Source: Omphiscola glabra | Taxonomy: Eukaryota > Mollusca > Gastropoda > Lymnaeidae | NCBI GenBank assembly: GCA_964017045.1 | Contig: OZ024795.1 | Span: 28,558,366-28,622,365, forward strand | Length of the DNA: 64,000 nucleotides | Direction of reading: 5' to 3' | Shown: positions 1 to 11,555 of the stretch, piece by piece | Layout of the letters: each line of letters opens with the position of its first letter | How positions within the stretch are numbered: position 1 is the stretch's first letter | Notes under the pieces: model-generated | What the model was told of the DNA's origin: nothing | Database searches by the model: none | The model's input: the letters and a program-made list of their open reading frames with translations, nothing else | Position numbers and translations under genes: made by a program

Positions 1-272
1 AACTTTACAGCGTTCTCTTGGGATGTTCTTGTAACAACTTTACAACGTTCTCTTGGGATGTTCTTGTAACAACTTTACAGCGTTCTCTTGGGATGTTCTT
101 GTAACAACTTTACAACGTTCTCTTGGGATGCTCTTGTAACAACTTTACAGCGCTCTTTTCGGATGTTCTTTAAAGTCCTTACAGAGCTCTTTTGAGATGC
201 TCTTGTAACATCTTCACATTGCTCTCTTGTGATGCTCTTGTCACGTCTTTACAGCGCTCTCTTGGGATGCTA
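1..272. repeat. 35-bp minisatellite, cut by window edge
   Basis: Head-to-tail 35-bp units; each starts AACTTTACAGCG and ends TTCTTGTAAC. The first four units (1-140) are nearly identical and differ mainly at one G/A position. Later units decay toward position 272. About 7-8 copies are visible and the array probably continues to the left of the window. No coding role is seen. Confidence 0.95.
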
Positions 273-673
273 TTAGCAACCCTTTGAAAAACAAGATTTA
301 TCTGTATCTTCTCACTGGTTAACTTCTTTCTTTTTTTTTTTTTCATTTTTACTTTTAATGACAAGCGGTTAACAATGGTCAAATCTGATGATAAGTGAAT
401 CCCGCACATGCCACATCAACATGTTCTTAAAGGAATAGCAAGAGACCAGGTTACTCACACGTCATATCAACGCGGTCTTAGTGTGTCGGGAATAGCTCCT
501 AGTAGACATAACAGATAAACTCATGATTTCCTCCACATTATTTGTCATTTTGTCATGACTCTGTCATTCTAACACCTTCTTGTTCTTAATGTGACGTCAA
601 CTATTTGTTGTGCTTGTTTATTTTTAAAACATGTGTCGTGACACCGCTCTGTTTTATCGTGTGCTGTGTCCTT

Positions 674-1060
674 GTTGGTGTTGCTGGTGTTGTTGTTGGT
701 GGTGTTGCTGGTGTTGTTGTTGGTGGTGTTGTTGGTGGTGTTGCTGGTGTTGTTGTTGGTGGTGTTGTTGGTGGTGTTGCTGGTGTTGTTGTTGGTGGTG
801 CTGCTGGTGTTGTTGTTGGTGGTGGTGTTGCTGGTGTTGTTGTTGGTGGTGTTGTTGGTGGTGTTGCTGGTGTTGTTGTTGGTGGTGTTGCTGGTGGTGT
901 TGTTGGTGGTGCTGCTGGTGTTGTTGTTGTTGGTGGTGTTGCTGGTGTTGTTGTTGGTGGTGTTGTTGGTGGTGTTGCTGGTGTTGTTGTTGGTGGTGCT
1001 GCTGGTGTTGTTGTTGTTGGTGGTGTTGCTGGTGTTGTTGTTGGTGGTGTTGCTGTTGGT
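674..1060. repeat. GTT/GTG/CTG compound trinucleotide repeat
   Basis: A 390-bp tract built from GTT, GGT and GCT triplets arranged in a loose 21-bp pattern (GGTGTTGCTGGTGTTGTTGTT-like, here given in short form GGTGTTGCTGG). All three forward frames stay open and translate to Val/Gly/Ala, Trp/Cys or Leu/Val runs. That is what a stop-free trinucleotide tract does, so no gene is called. The G/T strand asymmetry is extreme. Confidence 0.95.
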
Positions 1061-1200
1061 TACATTGTTTCGTTTCTTTTATTGACTATGTTTTAATAAA
1101 TTTCAAGAGCTAGTGTCTGAAATTGATAGATGTTTTTATTATAAATATTGAACCCTTTATGTTGAAGTCCAAGTGAAATTAATCCTAATGTCTTTCTTCT

Positions 1201-1625
1201 CATGTCACCATACGACCGACACATGTCATTAAAATATGTCATACGATCGACGCATGTCATTAAAATGTGTCATACGACTGACACATTTAATTAAAATATG
1301 TCATACGATCGACGCATGTCATTAAAATATGTCCCACGATTAACACATGTCATTAAAATATGTCACACGATAGACACGTGTCATTAAAACATGTCATATG
1401 ATAGACTCATGTCATTAAAACATATCATCATATGATAGATACATGTCATTGAAATATGTCATTATGCGGCAGACGTATGGCCGTTGAAACATGCATTATA
1501 TCATAGACACATGTCGTGAACACATTATCGTGTGATCGGCGCATGTCATAAAACATGTCATGTGATCGGCGCAAGCCACAAAAAACATGTCATGTCATCG
1601 TCACATGTCATTAAAACGTGTTATG
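1201..1625. repeat. 31-bp diverged minisatellite
   Basis: About 13 units of roughly 31 bp around the shared words CATGTCATTAAAA and ATACGATCGAC. Units differ by many substitutions and a few indels, so this looks older than the near-identical arrays elsewhere in the window. Alternating CATGTCAT/ATGACATG-like words give weak local dyad symmetry. Confidence 0.9.
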
Positions 1626-2223
1626 CTGTCAACCTTGACCCAAATCCGCCACCCTGTGATCCACAAGTGAGCCAAATGTAATATAAATACCATTGTTTCT
1701 TGGACCAGGGTTGGCTTATCCTCGCTCATCTCTCTTTGTATTGCTGAGCTGATTGAGATTTGATCATATTTTCTTATTTTCTTACCAGTTTTTTATGATA
1801 GAAAAGCTAACTACGTGTTGTGCATTATTTATTGATCTATTTTTTAGTCATGGCTATGGTATAAAAGTAATAAACGTGAGTGAGGTATATCTACACTGAT
1901 GCCAAACGTCTTCAGTTGCTTCTTTCATGTATTTGTTAAAGGTGATGGTGTTTGTGTTTGTAAGCGTGTAGTGATTGGTTTGATTGCTTCCTTTCAGCGG
2001 TTTTTTTTTATTTAGGTCTGTGGCCCCAGTCAGTGTTGCTATATATTTCACACTTCCCACAGGAATTGATTTAGTCAATAACTAAATAACTAGTCAAAAT
2101 CCTATCTCATACAGAGGATCCTTAGAGTTGTGCTAAAAACCTGCAAGTCCACGCTAAAAGTTTGATTGTTTGTTGCTTTTTTGTTTGTTTGTTTGTTGTT
2201 GTTTTTTTTTTGGGGGGGGGGGG
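1626..2223. other. AT-rich spacer, nothing recognised
   Basis: No conserved reading frame, RNA gene or repeat family was recognised. A T-run followed by a G-run (about 2199-2222) abuts the next minisatellite. Confidence 0.6.
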
Positions 2224-2330
2224 ATAGGTCGTATAGAAGTCAAGGGAGTTACGGCATAAATCTTATAGGAGCCAATGGATAATTCCTACAGGAGCCAATG
2301 GTTCATTCCTACAGGCGCCAATGGATAATC
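2224..2330. repeat. 29-bp 'GCCAATGGATAA' minisatellite, block 1
   Basis: Three to four diverged units of about 29-31 bp sharing GGAGCCAATGGATAA and TATAGGAGCC. The same repeat reappears at 2940-3072 and 3936-4247 in the same orientation. The three blocks look like one array later split by insertions. Confidence 0.8.
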
Positions 2331-2939
2331 ACTAACTAGAATTAGAAACTTAAAAATGCCTTATTCTGTAGACGTGGTTGCCTACTTTCGGTTATAATAG
2401 TATGACTCTGGCATGCAACCAAAATTTGTGAATAAAGAATGGCTCATAACTTTGATACCCAAAAATATATTGGTATTCAATCAAAGCTTAACCATTTTAT
2501 GATTGTTTTTTTTCCCACGACTTCGTTGGAGAAATAACGGAGAAATAACCAGCTATTTTATATTAATATGATACTACACCCCCACCTACTCCCAAACCCG
2601 CCCCGGTCTCCGCATTTTTAGAATCGGAAATTCAAAACCCACCGATATGCACTTTTCGTGATTTATATTGCAATTATTAAATTCGTTAACTTTGGCTCCA
2701 AGTGCAATCTCAAAAAACGATGAGCATGTATATTATCTTCGCCTCACAAAAACGTAGCCCGGAACTAATAAAACTTGAGCGACGGCTATATCAAAAAAAT
2801 CTGGTTTGATATTTAAAAAAGAAAAAATAACTAGGTATTGGGAAACCCCCCTTGTTATCATATCGAAACCGGAAGGATACGGACCCACTTCCAACAATAT
2901 GGCGACGGCTTTGGTATTTCTAGATCCGGCCCTAGGAAA
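2331..2939. other. Sequence separating blocks 1 and 2 of the 29-bp array
   Basis: About 610 bp of AT-rich sequence with C-rich patches lies between two blocks of the same minisatellite. It may be an inserted element, but I could not find terminal repeats or a convincing target-site duplication, and no protein similarity is visible. Confidence 0.4.
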
Positions 2940-3072
2940 CTCGTCATTAGGAGCCAGTGGATTAATCGTATAGAAGCTAAGATATATATCATATTGGAGC
3001 CATTGTATGATCGTGTATGGGCCAAATCATAATTCCTACGCGAGCCAGGGGATAAATCGTATAGGGCAGTGG
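2940..3072. repeat. 29-bp minisatellite, block 2
   Basis: Four diverged units of the same family as 2224-2330, recognisable by GGAGCCAGTGG, GGGCCAAATCATAA and GATAAATCGTATAGG. The block stops abruptly at a CAGTGG motif, where a hAT-like insertion may begin. Confidence 0.8.
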
Positions 3073-3927
3073 ATCAAACACAAATTTTCTTTCCTTACCC
3101 CTTGATTAGACTTTTCATTAAAGATCATCCCCCTCCCCGTACCCCCACTCATTCCTAAAAATATATTTAAATATAGATTCGCTTTATATATAATCTAATG
3201 AAGCAGATAAACCTGATGACTTATATAGTCTTTTATTTCTCAGTGCTCAGTAATTTCAGGGCGGTAAAAAGGTTGGGGGGGGGGGGTTTTACAAATTTAA
3301 AAAAAAAAAAATAATTAAAATTACCCACATTAACTTTTTATGAAACTACAAGAATTATAAATTAAATCCAAAATAACAGTTGTTCAGCTGGTACCCAACG
3401 GTCCAATGGGGCTGTTAGGGATTTTAATGGGATCCTTTAGCTTGTTTCAGGGGTCGTGTTGTTTTTTTTTCGGGCTCAAATGAAAATAAATCAGGAGCTG
3501 TGCCAGGCATAATGAGATCTTTATTCATACTACATGTGTAATGTAAGAATGCTCTTCCCACATCGGCTAAATAGTATTTTTAATGGCTTCCGGTACTGCA
3601 GTTAAAACAAAACTCAAAAAAACAAAAATTGCAGTACGATACTTGGTCACAAAACTGAAAGAGGAAAAATTAATTTTAAAAATCTATCAACATCGATCTT
3701 GTTTGAGATAATTCGTATAGTTCTGATAATTAATTTTACTTGGAAAATATTTTTGTGGATTATGTTGGTTGAGATTACAACACTTAATGTTAAAATTTAG
3801 TTTTTTTTGTGAATGAACCTGAGTGCGAAAACAACACTTTCTTGCAATTATTAATATAATATTTTCATTCCCCGACGGTCTGCCAAGTATCCCCAGAGGT
3901 ACGCTTACTATAGGTTGGGAACCACTG
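3067..3927. mobile_element. Possible non-autonomous hAT element splitting the 29-bp array
   Basis: The right edge reads GGTTGGGAACCACTG, a classic hAT-type terminus. The left edge starts CAGTGGATC at the point where the 29-bp array breaks off. The array resumes 9 bp after the right edge, which is the layout expected of an insertion. Flanking octamers GTATAGGG and GAACAGGA match at 5 of 8 positions, so the target-site duplication is only weakly supported. The 860-bp interior is AT-rich, contains G and A runs, and shows no transposase reading frame. Alternative: only the right terminus is genuine hAT and the left edge is coincidental. Confidence 0.4.
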
Positions 3928-3935
3928 GAACAGGA

Positions 3936-4247
3936 TTTAAGCATAAATCATATAGGAGCTAATGGATAAATCGTGTAAGGGCCAATAGATTAAGCATGTA
4001 GGTGCCAATGGATAAATTATGTAGTTGCCAATGAATAAATCATGTAGTTGCCAATGAATAAATCAGATAGGCGCCAATGGATACATTTTATAGCGGCTAA
4101 CTTGATAAATCGTGTAGGTGCCGATGGATAATTCATATATGGGCAGATGGATAAGTCGAGTATGGGCCAATAGATAAAGAATGTAGGGGCCAATGGATAA
4201 ATCATGTAGGGGCAAATGGACAAATCGTGAAGGTGCCAATGGATAAA
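3936..4247. repeat. 29-bp minisatellite, block 3
   Basis: About 10-11 units around AAATCATGTAGGTGCCAATG, with a variable GTTGCC/GGGGCC/GGTGCC segment. This is the largest and best preserved of the three blocks of this family. Confidence 0.9.
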
Positions 4248-4295
4248 GGCAGCGGGGCTAAAAGTAGGAAACGACCAAGTAATAAACCAAAGTTA

Positions 4296-5061
4296 GGCGT
4301 GGCATTAAGTGGTGGAAGGCGTGGCATTATGTGGTGGAACGCGTGGCATTAAGGGGTGGAAGGCGTGGCATTAAGTAGAGGGGTGCATGGCATTAAATGG
4401 ATGGGGCGTATCATTAAGTAAGGGAGGTGTAACATTAAGTAGAGACGTGACATTAAGTAGAGACGTGACATTAAGTAGAGACGTGACATTAAGTAGAGAC
4501 GTGACATTAAGTAGAGACGTGACATTAAGTAGAGGTGTGACATTAAGTAGAGACGTGACATTAAGTAGAGACGTGACATTAAGTAGAGGCGTGACATTAA
4601 GTAGAGGTGTGACATAAAGTAGAGATGTGACATTAAGTAGAGACGTGACATTAAGTAGATGCGTGACATTAAGTAGAGGCGTGACATTAATTAGACGTGT
4701 GACATTAAGTAGAGACGTGACATTAAGTAGAGACGTGACATTAAGTAGAGGCGTGACATTAAGTAGAGACGTGACATTAAGTAGAGACGTGACATTAAGT
4801 AGAGACGTGACATTAAGTAGAGACGTGACATTAAGTAGAGACGTGACATTAAGTAGAGGCGTGACATTAAGTAGAGGCGTGACATTAAGTAGAGACGTGA
4901 CATTAAGTAGAGGCGTGACATTAAGTAGAGACGTGACATTAAGTAGAGACGTGACATTAAGTAGAGACGTGACATTAAGTAGAGACGTGACATTAAGTAG
5001 AGGCGTGACATTAAGTAGAGGCGTGACATTAAGTAGAGGCGTGACATTAAGTAGAGGCGTG
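4296..5061. repeat. 18-bp GTGACATTAAGTAGAGAC minisatellite
   Basis: About 38 units of 18 bp, preceded at 4296-4385 by longer 22-23 bp variants (GGCGTGGCATTAAGTGGTGG). The array is very homogeneous. Most variation is a single A/G choice (AGACGTGAC versus AGGCGTGAC). Because 18 is divisible by 3, both strands give long spurious frames such as LLNVTS and TLSRDV repeats. Confidence 0.97.
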
Positions 5062-5310
5062 TTTGAGGGGATGTTTTGAATTCTCACTTCTTTTGAAATT
5101 CTTGAAAGCTCCTCACAAAAATGTAAACAACGGTCCAACCGTAAAGAATTGTTCCTGTCACGTTGAGTAAGGAAGGCTGAGTTAGAAGATACGCTCTACA
5201 ACAAAACAAATTCATAGCCTAAGAAATGAAAGGCTAGAAAATGATTTTACTTACGTTAAACTTTCACGTCTGCACGCTGATAAACTCGAAACCCGGGCGC
5301 AGAGGTGAAT

Positions 5311-5742
5311 GTGTGGGCACAGACAAGATTGCACGCACAGACAAGACTGCACGCACAGACAAGATTGCACGCACAGACAAGATTGCACGCACAGACAAGA
5401 TTGCACGCACAGACAAGATTGTACGCACAGACAAGACTGCACGCACAGACAAGATTGTACGCACAGACAAGATTGCACGCACAGACAAGACTGCACGCAC
5501 AGACAAGATTGCACGCACAGACAAGATTGCACGCACAGACAAGACTGCACGCACAGACAAGATTGCACGCACAGACAAGACTGCACGCACAGACAAGATT
5601 GCACGCACAGACAAGATTGTACGCACAGACAAGACTGCACGCACAGACAAGATTGTACGCACAGACAAGATTGTACGCACAGACAAGACTGTACGCACAG
5701 ACAAGATTGTACGCAAAGACAAGATTGTACGCACAGATAATG
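5311..5742. repeat. 18-bp GACAAGATTGCACGCACA minisatellite
   Basis: About 24 near-identical 18-bp units; the main variants are ATTGC/ACTGC and GCACG/GTACG. It passes without a gap into the 53-bp array on its right, whose units contain the same 18-mer. All six frames are open (ARTDKI, HAQTRL, QDCTHR and others) because the period is a multiple of 3. Confidence 0.97.
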
Positions 5743-7088
5743 CAGTGCATCCAGATAAGGCAGCACCTGAGACACGATTGTACGCACACTCAATGTAGTG
5801 CACCCAGACAAGGTAGCACCACAGACAAGATTGTACGCACAGACAATGTAGTGCACCCAGACAAGGTAGCACTTCAGACAAGATTGTACGCACAGACAAT
5901 GCAGTGCATCCAGATAAGGCACCACCTTAGACAAGATTGTACGCACACTCAATGTAGTGCACCCAGACAAGGTGGCACCTCAGACAAGATTGTACGAACA
6001 GAAAATTCTGTGCATCTAGACAAGGTAGCGCCTCTGACAAGATTGTAAGCACAGACAATGCAGTGCACCTAGACAAGGTAACACCACAGACAATATTGTA
6101 CGCACAGACAATGTACTGCACCCTGACAAGGTAGCACCTCTGATAAGATTACATGCATAGACAATGCAGTGCACCCAGTAAAGGTAGCATCTCAGACAGG
6201 ATTGTACGCACAGACAATGTAGTGCACCAAGACAAGGTGGCACCTCAGACAAGATTGTACGCACAGACAATGCAGTGCACCCAGACAAGGTAGCACCTCA
6301 GACAATATTGTACGCACAGACAATGTACTGCACCCTGACAAGGTAGCACCTCTGATAAGATTACATGCATAGACAATGCAGTGCATCCAGAAAAGGTAGC
6401 ATCTCAGACAGGATTGTACGAACAGACAATGTAGTGCACCCAGACAAGGTGGCACCCCAGACAAGATTGTACGCACAGACAATGTAGTGCACCCAGACAA
6501 GGTAGCACCTTAGACAAGGTTGTGTGTAAGACTATGCAGTTCACTAAGACAAGGTAGCATCTAAGACAAGATTGTACTCACAGACAATGTAGTGCACCCA
6601 GACAAGGTAGCACCACAGACAAGATTGTACGCACAGACAATGTAGTGAACCCAGACAAGGAAGCACCACAGACAAGATTGTACGCCCACACAATGTAGTG
6701 CATCCAAAAATTTTATCACCACTGACAAGTTTGTACGCACAGACAATGCAGTGCATCCAGATAAGGCAGCACCTCAGACAAGATTGTACGCACAGATAAT
6801 TTAGTGCACCTAGAAAAGGTAGCACCTCAGACACGATTGTACGCCCAGACAATGTAGTGCACCCAGACAAGGTAACACAACAGACAAGATTGTACGAACA
6901 GAAAATGCTGTGCATCTAGACAAGGTAGCGCCTCGGACAAGATTGTAAGCAAAGACCATGCAGTGCACCCAGACAAGATAGCCCCCCAGACAAGGTTGTG
7001 TGTAAGACTTTGCAGTGCACCCAGACAAGGTAGCATCTAAGACAAGATTGTACGCACAGACCATACAGTGCACCCAGACAAGGAGCAC
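5743..7088. repeat. 53-bp higher-order array, trimer-like
   Basis: About 25 units of about 53 bp. Each unit can be read as three diverged sub-units: GACAAGATTGTACGCACA (18), GACAATGTAGTGCACCCA (18) and GACAAGGTAGCACCTCA (17). The first is identical in type to the monomer of the adjoining 18-bp array. Longer-range duplications are also present; for instance the block with ATAAGATTACATGCATAG recurs at about 6140 and 6355. No coding function. Confidence 0.93.
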
Positions 7089-7159
7089 GCTGGTACATTA
7101 TGAAAGATTGGGGAACAAATGAATTTTTATGTATTTAGGTCCTAGCTTTGAAGGAAAGA

Positions 7160-8187
7160 ATTCGCCCTGTTCGAGACGATCTATCGAGGCGATCTATCGA
7201 GACGATCTATCGAGACCATCTATCGAGACGATCTATCGAGGCGATCTATCGAGACGATCTATCGAGACGATCTATCGAGGCGATCTATCGAGAAAATCTA
7301 TCGAGGCGATCTATCGAGACGATCTATCGAGACGATCTATCGAGACGATCTATCGAGACGATCTATCGAGACGATCTATCGAGGCGATCTATCGAGACGA
7401 TCTATCGAAGCGATCTATCGAGGCGATCTATCGAGACGATCTATCGAGACGATCTATCGAGACGATCTATCGAGGCGATCTATCGAGACGATCTATCGAG
7501 ACGATCTATCGAGGCGATATATCGAGCCAATCTATCGAGACGATCTATCGAGGTGATCTATCGAGACGATCTATCGAGAAGATCTATCGAGTCGATCTAT
7601 CGAGGCGATCTATCGAGACGATCTATCGAGACTATCTATCGAGACGATCTATCGAAGCGATCTATCGAGGCGATCTATCGAGACGATCTATCGAGACGAT
7701 CTATCGAGACGATCTATCGAGGCGATCTATCGGGACGATCTATCGAGACGATCTATCGAGGCGATATATCGAGCCAATCTATCGAGACGATCTATCGAGG
7801 TGATCTATCGAGACGATCTATCGAGAAGATCTATCGAGTCGATCTATCGAGACGATCTATCGAGGCGATCTATCGAGACGATCTATCGAGACGATCTATC
7901 GAAGCGATCTATCGAGACGATCTATCGAGGCGATCTATCGAGACGATCTATCGAGGCGATCTATCGAGACGATGTATCGAGGTGATCTATCGAGACGATC
8001 TAACGAGGCGATCTATCGAGGCGATCTATCTAGACGATCTATCGAGGCGATCTATCAAGACAATCTATCTAGACGATCTATCTAGACGATCTATCGAGGC
8101 GATCTATCGAGATGATCTATCGAGAAGATCTATCGAGACGATATATCGAGCCAATCTATCGAGACGATCTATCGAGATGATCTATGC
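7160..8187. repeat. 13-bp GACGATCTATCGA minisatellite
   Basis: About 79 copies of a 13-bp unit with substitutions mostly in GAGAC/GAGGC. Each unit contains the interrupted palindrome CGAT-CT-ATCG. The period is not a multiple of 3, so three units (39 bp) encode the same 13-residue pattern in all three forward frames. This makes a spurious 363-aa frame. Confidence 0.97.
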
Positions 8188-8727
8188 TATTTATGATGAG
8201 GAGTGTGGCGTGCATCCTACAATTGTTTTTGTTTTATAAATGCAGATTTCTTCAAGTAGTTTTTCAAGCGAAGGTGGCATTGTTTGAGCCGTATTTATTG
8301 CTTTTTTAATGAGGCTACTTAATCGGTGTTTCATGAAATATACATTGGATTCCCACACCAGCAGTTAATACTGAAGTTCTTTTTTGCGCCCACTTGTTAA
8401 CGCCAAAATTGTTGAATTTTGTAACAAAGAAAAATTGTTTGGTTAATTTGTTAATGTAAAATGTCTCTACTGTCCTCTATACTGTGATTTTTGTGATGTA
8501 AGATCTGCAGCTGGGTGAGTCCCCCACTCACTAAAGTGACAACCATTTCTTTGGTTTTTGAGACTAAATCTGAAGAAACATTTTGTGTCACAATAGCGGA
8601 TAAAACTTGTAACGAATTTTCATTTAAAATATCCCCCACCCCCCCCCCCCCCAACTTTTTTTTTCTTCAAATAAGCCAACTATGGTGACGTCATTAAAAA
8701 ATTAAATGATCATCAAAGTTTAGTTTA
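8188..8727. other. Spacer with a C-run, nothing recognised
   Basis: Unique AT-rich sequence with a C-homopolymer followed by a T-run near 8640-8664. No gene or repeat family was recognised. Confidence 0.5.
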
Positions 8728-8908
8728 GGTTATGCCTGATCAACGTTAGAACCTCTATACGTCACTAAGGTCCACATATTCTGTCATATGAGGTTAAGCC
8801 TGATCAAAGTTAGAACCCCAGTGCGTCACTAAGGTCCACCTATTCTGTCATATGAGGTTAAGCCTGATCAAAGTTAGAACCCCAGTGCGTCACTAAGGTC
8901 CACATATT
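8728..8908. repeat. 64-bp tandem repeat, 3 copies
   Basis: Three units begin at 8728, 8792 and 8856 (exact 64-bp spacing) with GGTTAAGCCTGATCAAAGTT. The last is truncated after TCCACATATT. Units 2 and 3 are almost identical while unit 1 is more diverged. Confidence 0.95.
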
Positions 8909-9151
8909 GTGGTAGACCACCAAGTGTTCAAATATATTGAGTTGCCCGGTGTTTGCTTGATATCGATTTCAGTTACCACCCCGTGGTCATAACAAATCAA
9001 AACTGAAGGACGATAGGGGAGGGGGGCTCAAAATTTTTGTGTGCGTTACAATCACATTTTGATTCTGAATACATTCTTTATTCCCAAAACACACACACAC
9101 ACATACAAATAAACACACACATTTAACCATAAACAAACACATACTCGCACT

Positions 9152-9225
9152 CAGGGCCGGCCCTACGGTTGCTGACGCCCCGAGCAAGTTTAACTTGGGC
9201 GCCACTTTTAGGTATAATTATAGAA
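9152..9225 (+). mobile_element. hAT-like left end (CAGGGCCGGCCCTAC)
   Basis: The motif CAGGGCCGGCCCTAC, followed by GACGCCCCGAG and GGGCGCCAC, resembles the termini of many non-autonomous hAT elements. No matching right end was found. A 41-bp minisatellite begins about 35 bp downstream, so the element is probably a fragment. Confidence 0.4.
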
Positions 9226-9259
9226 TTGTGTGCAAGGAAAACAAGAGTTCATGACCTTG

Positions 9260-9935
9260 GTCTTCTTGCAAGTTTTAATTCGCATTAAAGTACTGGACAG
9301 GTCTTCTTGCAAGTTTTAATTCGCATTAAAGTACTGGACAGGTCTTCTTGCAAGTTTTAATTCGCATTAAAGTACTGGACAGGTCTTCTTGCAAGTATTA
9401 ATTCGCATTTAACTTATGGACATGTCTTCTTGCAAGTATTAATTCGCATTAAAGTACTGGACAGGTCTTCTTGCAAGTTTTAATTCGCATTAAAGTACTG
9501 GACATGTCTTCTTGCAAGTTTTAATTCGCATTTAACTTATGGACAGGTCTTCTTGCAAGTATTAATTCGCATTAAACTACTGGACAGGTCTTCTTGCAAG
9601 TATTAATTCGCATTAAACTACTGGACATGTCTTCTTGCAAGTTTTAATTCGCATTAAAGTACTGGACAGGTCTTCTTGCAAGTTTTAATTCGCATTAAAC
9701 TACTGGACGGGTCTTCTTGCAAGTTTTAATTCGCATTAAACTACTGGACAGGTCTTCTTGCAAGTTTTAATTCGCATTAAACTACTGGACAGGTCTTCTT
9801 GCAAGTTTTAATTCGCATTAAACTACTGGACGGGTCTTCTTGCAAGTTTTAATTCGCATTAAACTACTGGACAGGTCTTCTTGCAAGTTTTAATTCGCAT
9901 TAAACTACTGGACAGGTCTTCTTGCAAGTTTTAAT
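9260..9935. repeat. 41-bp minisatellite
   Basis: About 16.5 copies of a 41-bp unit starting GTCTTCTTGCAAGTTTTAAT. Two main variants alternate downstream: AAAGTACTGG and AAACTACTGG. There are also ATTTAACTTATGG variants around 9410 and 9530. Early and late units belong to different variant classes. Confidence 0.96.
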
Positions 9936-10172
9936 TAGCTGAAGGCTAAATCTCCACCACCAAAATAAACACCATTGAAACGCTCACCCAAATGTTTAAT
10001 TGCTAACTAAGCCTTTTGTATATCATGCCGTGCTGTAAATTGAGGCTACACTACACAATGCAAAGCTGTTACTTTAATTTATGGCGGTCGATAAGCATCC
10101 AACCATCTGTTGCTTACCACATAGAGACCCGGGCCACTATCATGACCGGTTGACGTGAGTGCTGTGAGACAC

Positions 10173-10347
10173 GAACACATCAAGTGGCTACCAGTGGTCG
10201 ACACCTGCACCATAAATGGATATGTCCCTTTGAACATATCAAGTGACCACCAGCCGTCGACACCTGCACCATAGCTGGATATTTCCTTTTGAACACATCA
10301 AGTGGCCAACAGTGGTTGACCCCTGCACCAAAACTGGCACTTTTTGT
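10173..10347. repeat. About 59-bp tandem repeat, 3 copies
   Basis: Three diverged units share GAACACATCAAGTGGC, GTCGACACCTGCACCA and GGATAT. Unit edges are clear but identity is moderate. Confidence 0.88.
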
Positions 10348-11516
10348 TTCCTTTCGTCACCTACACGAGATGATCTGAACGATACATGTTATTAAAAAAA
10401 TTTAAGTCGAAATAAATCAATACTAAAATGTCTCTGTTACCTTTCACAAAAGGCAGGTGTTTGATTGCTCACCTGCATCGATGGAGGAGAGAAAATCGAT
10501 CAAGTGTTGCGGGAATTGAAAGATAACAAAATTACATTTAAAATCTACGTTTCTTATTAACCTGCTGTTTTACTCAGTAGCTGGTAGGCACGTATTGACT
10601 TTTTATTTTTTATACTTGGAGCAGATTTGTACATTTTAATCGAAGTGACCAATTGATTGGGCTAAAGTAATTCGCGGCCAAACGTTCAATTCGACAACAG
10701 CTACATAATTAAATATGTTAAACATTAAGGTCATCCAAGCAAAGCATCCTGCTTTAATCAAGACCCTACGGGAAGTAGGATTTTTATTTAAACTGGTCAT
10801 CTGAAACTTGATCTTGTTCGTGTGTGGCCCACTTTCAAGCCAGGCTGACTAAGGACGGTATCTTTTGTGTTTGCGGTCATCTTGGTCAAAATGAACCAAA
10901 TTTTAATCTAAACTAGTTTCTTTAGGACAGTGTTAAGCATGGACGATGTAGCGCTGCTGATGCTCAATAGCCTTGTTGTTGTCATGATAAATTCATATAT
11001 AGAGATGAATATAAGAAGAGTTTGTTTTCTGATAACTTAAAAACAAGGATACATTTTGAAGAAATATTCCATGTTTAATGATATACTTAGCGCAAGTGTT
11101 TGGAAATCGTTCCTATCGAGATAATAGCCAAGAAAATATATTCTTTTTTTTAAAAATGAATTGTTTGAAAAGAAATTTACGTAAAACATTGCAGTTAAGA
11201 TAGACACCACTTTTTTCAGTTTAACATAGGATTAGTAAAATCCAGTAGGAAGACATTGGAATTAACCTATAAATCTTTGTCGTGACCGTTAATAGCACAG
11301 AAAAATCTTGATTGGACTCAATTGAATTAATTTCCCCACCTTATTTACTATACTAGTAACACCCCTGGTACGCGGTCAAATGCATAAGATTATTTAGCTT
11401 ACAGTATTACTTAAATAAGCTATAAACACAATTCCGGTGTTCATTCGGGCAATAATTTTATTTTTAATGTGGTGCATGTCACAAAACTACACAATTTTTT
11501 TAATTTTTTAAAATTT

Positions 11517-11555
<39 letters not shown>

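Noticed and set aside
605..1113. Val/Gly, Cys/Trp and Leu/Val frames
   Set aside because: Translations of a stop-free trinucleotide tract.
4371..5138. 255-aa LLNVTS-repeat frame with an apparent Met start
   Set aside because: Confined to the 18-bp array; no domain on either side.
5251..7098. Family of Cys-rich frames (CVQSCL repeats) that could be mistaken for small secreted proteins
   Set aside because: They are translations of the 18- and 53-bp arrays, which drift between frames with each 53-bp unit. Similar short frames occur in every phase.
7148..8239. 363-aa RSIETIYRDDLS-repeat frame
   Set aside because: The 13-bp period gives the same peptide in three forward frames, which no real protein gene would do. 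There is no flanking domain.
11519..11553. Long T-run as the poly(A) of a minus-strand retroposon or processed pseudogene
   Set aside because: No recognisable element body or flanking duplication was found on either side; kept only as a homopolymer note.
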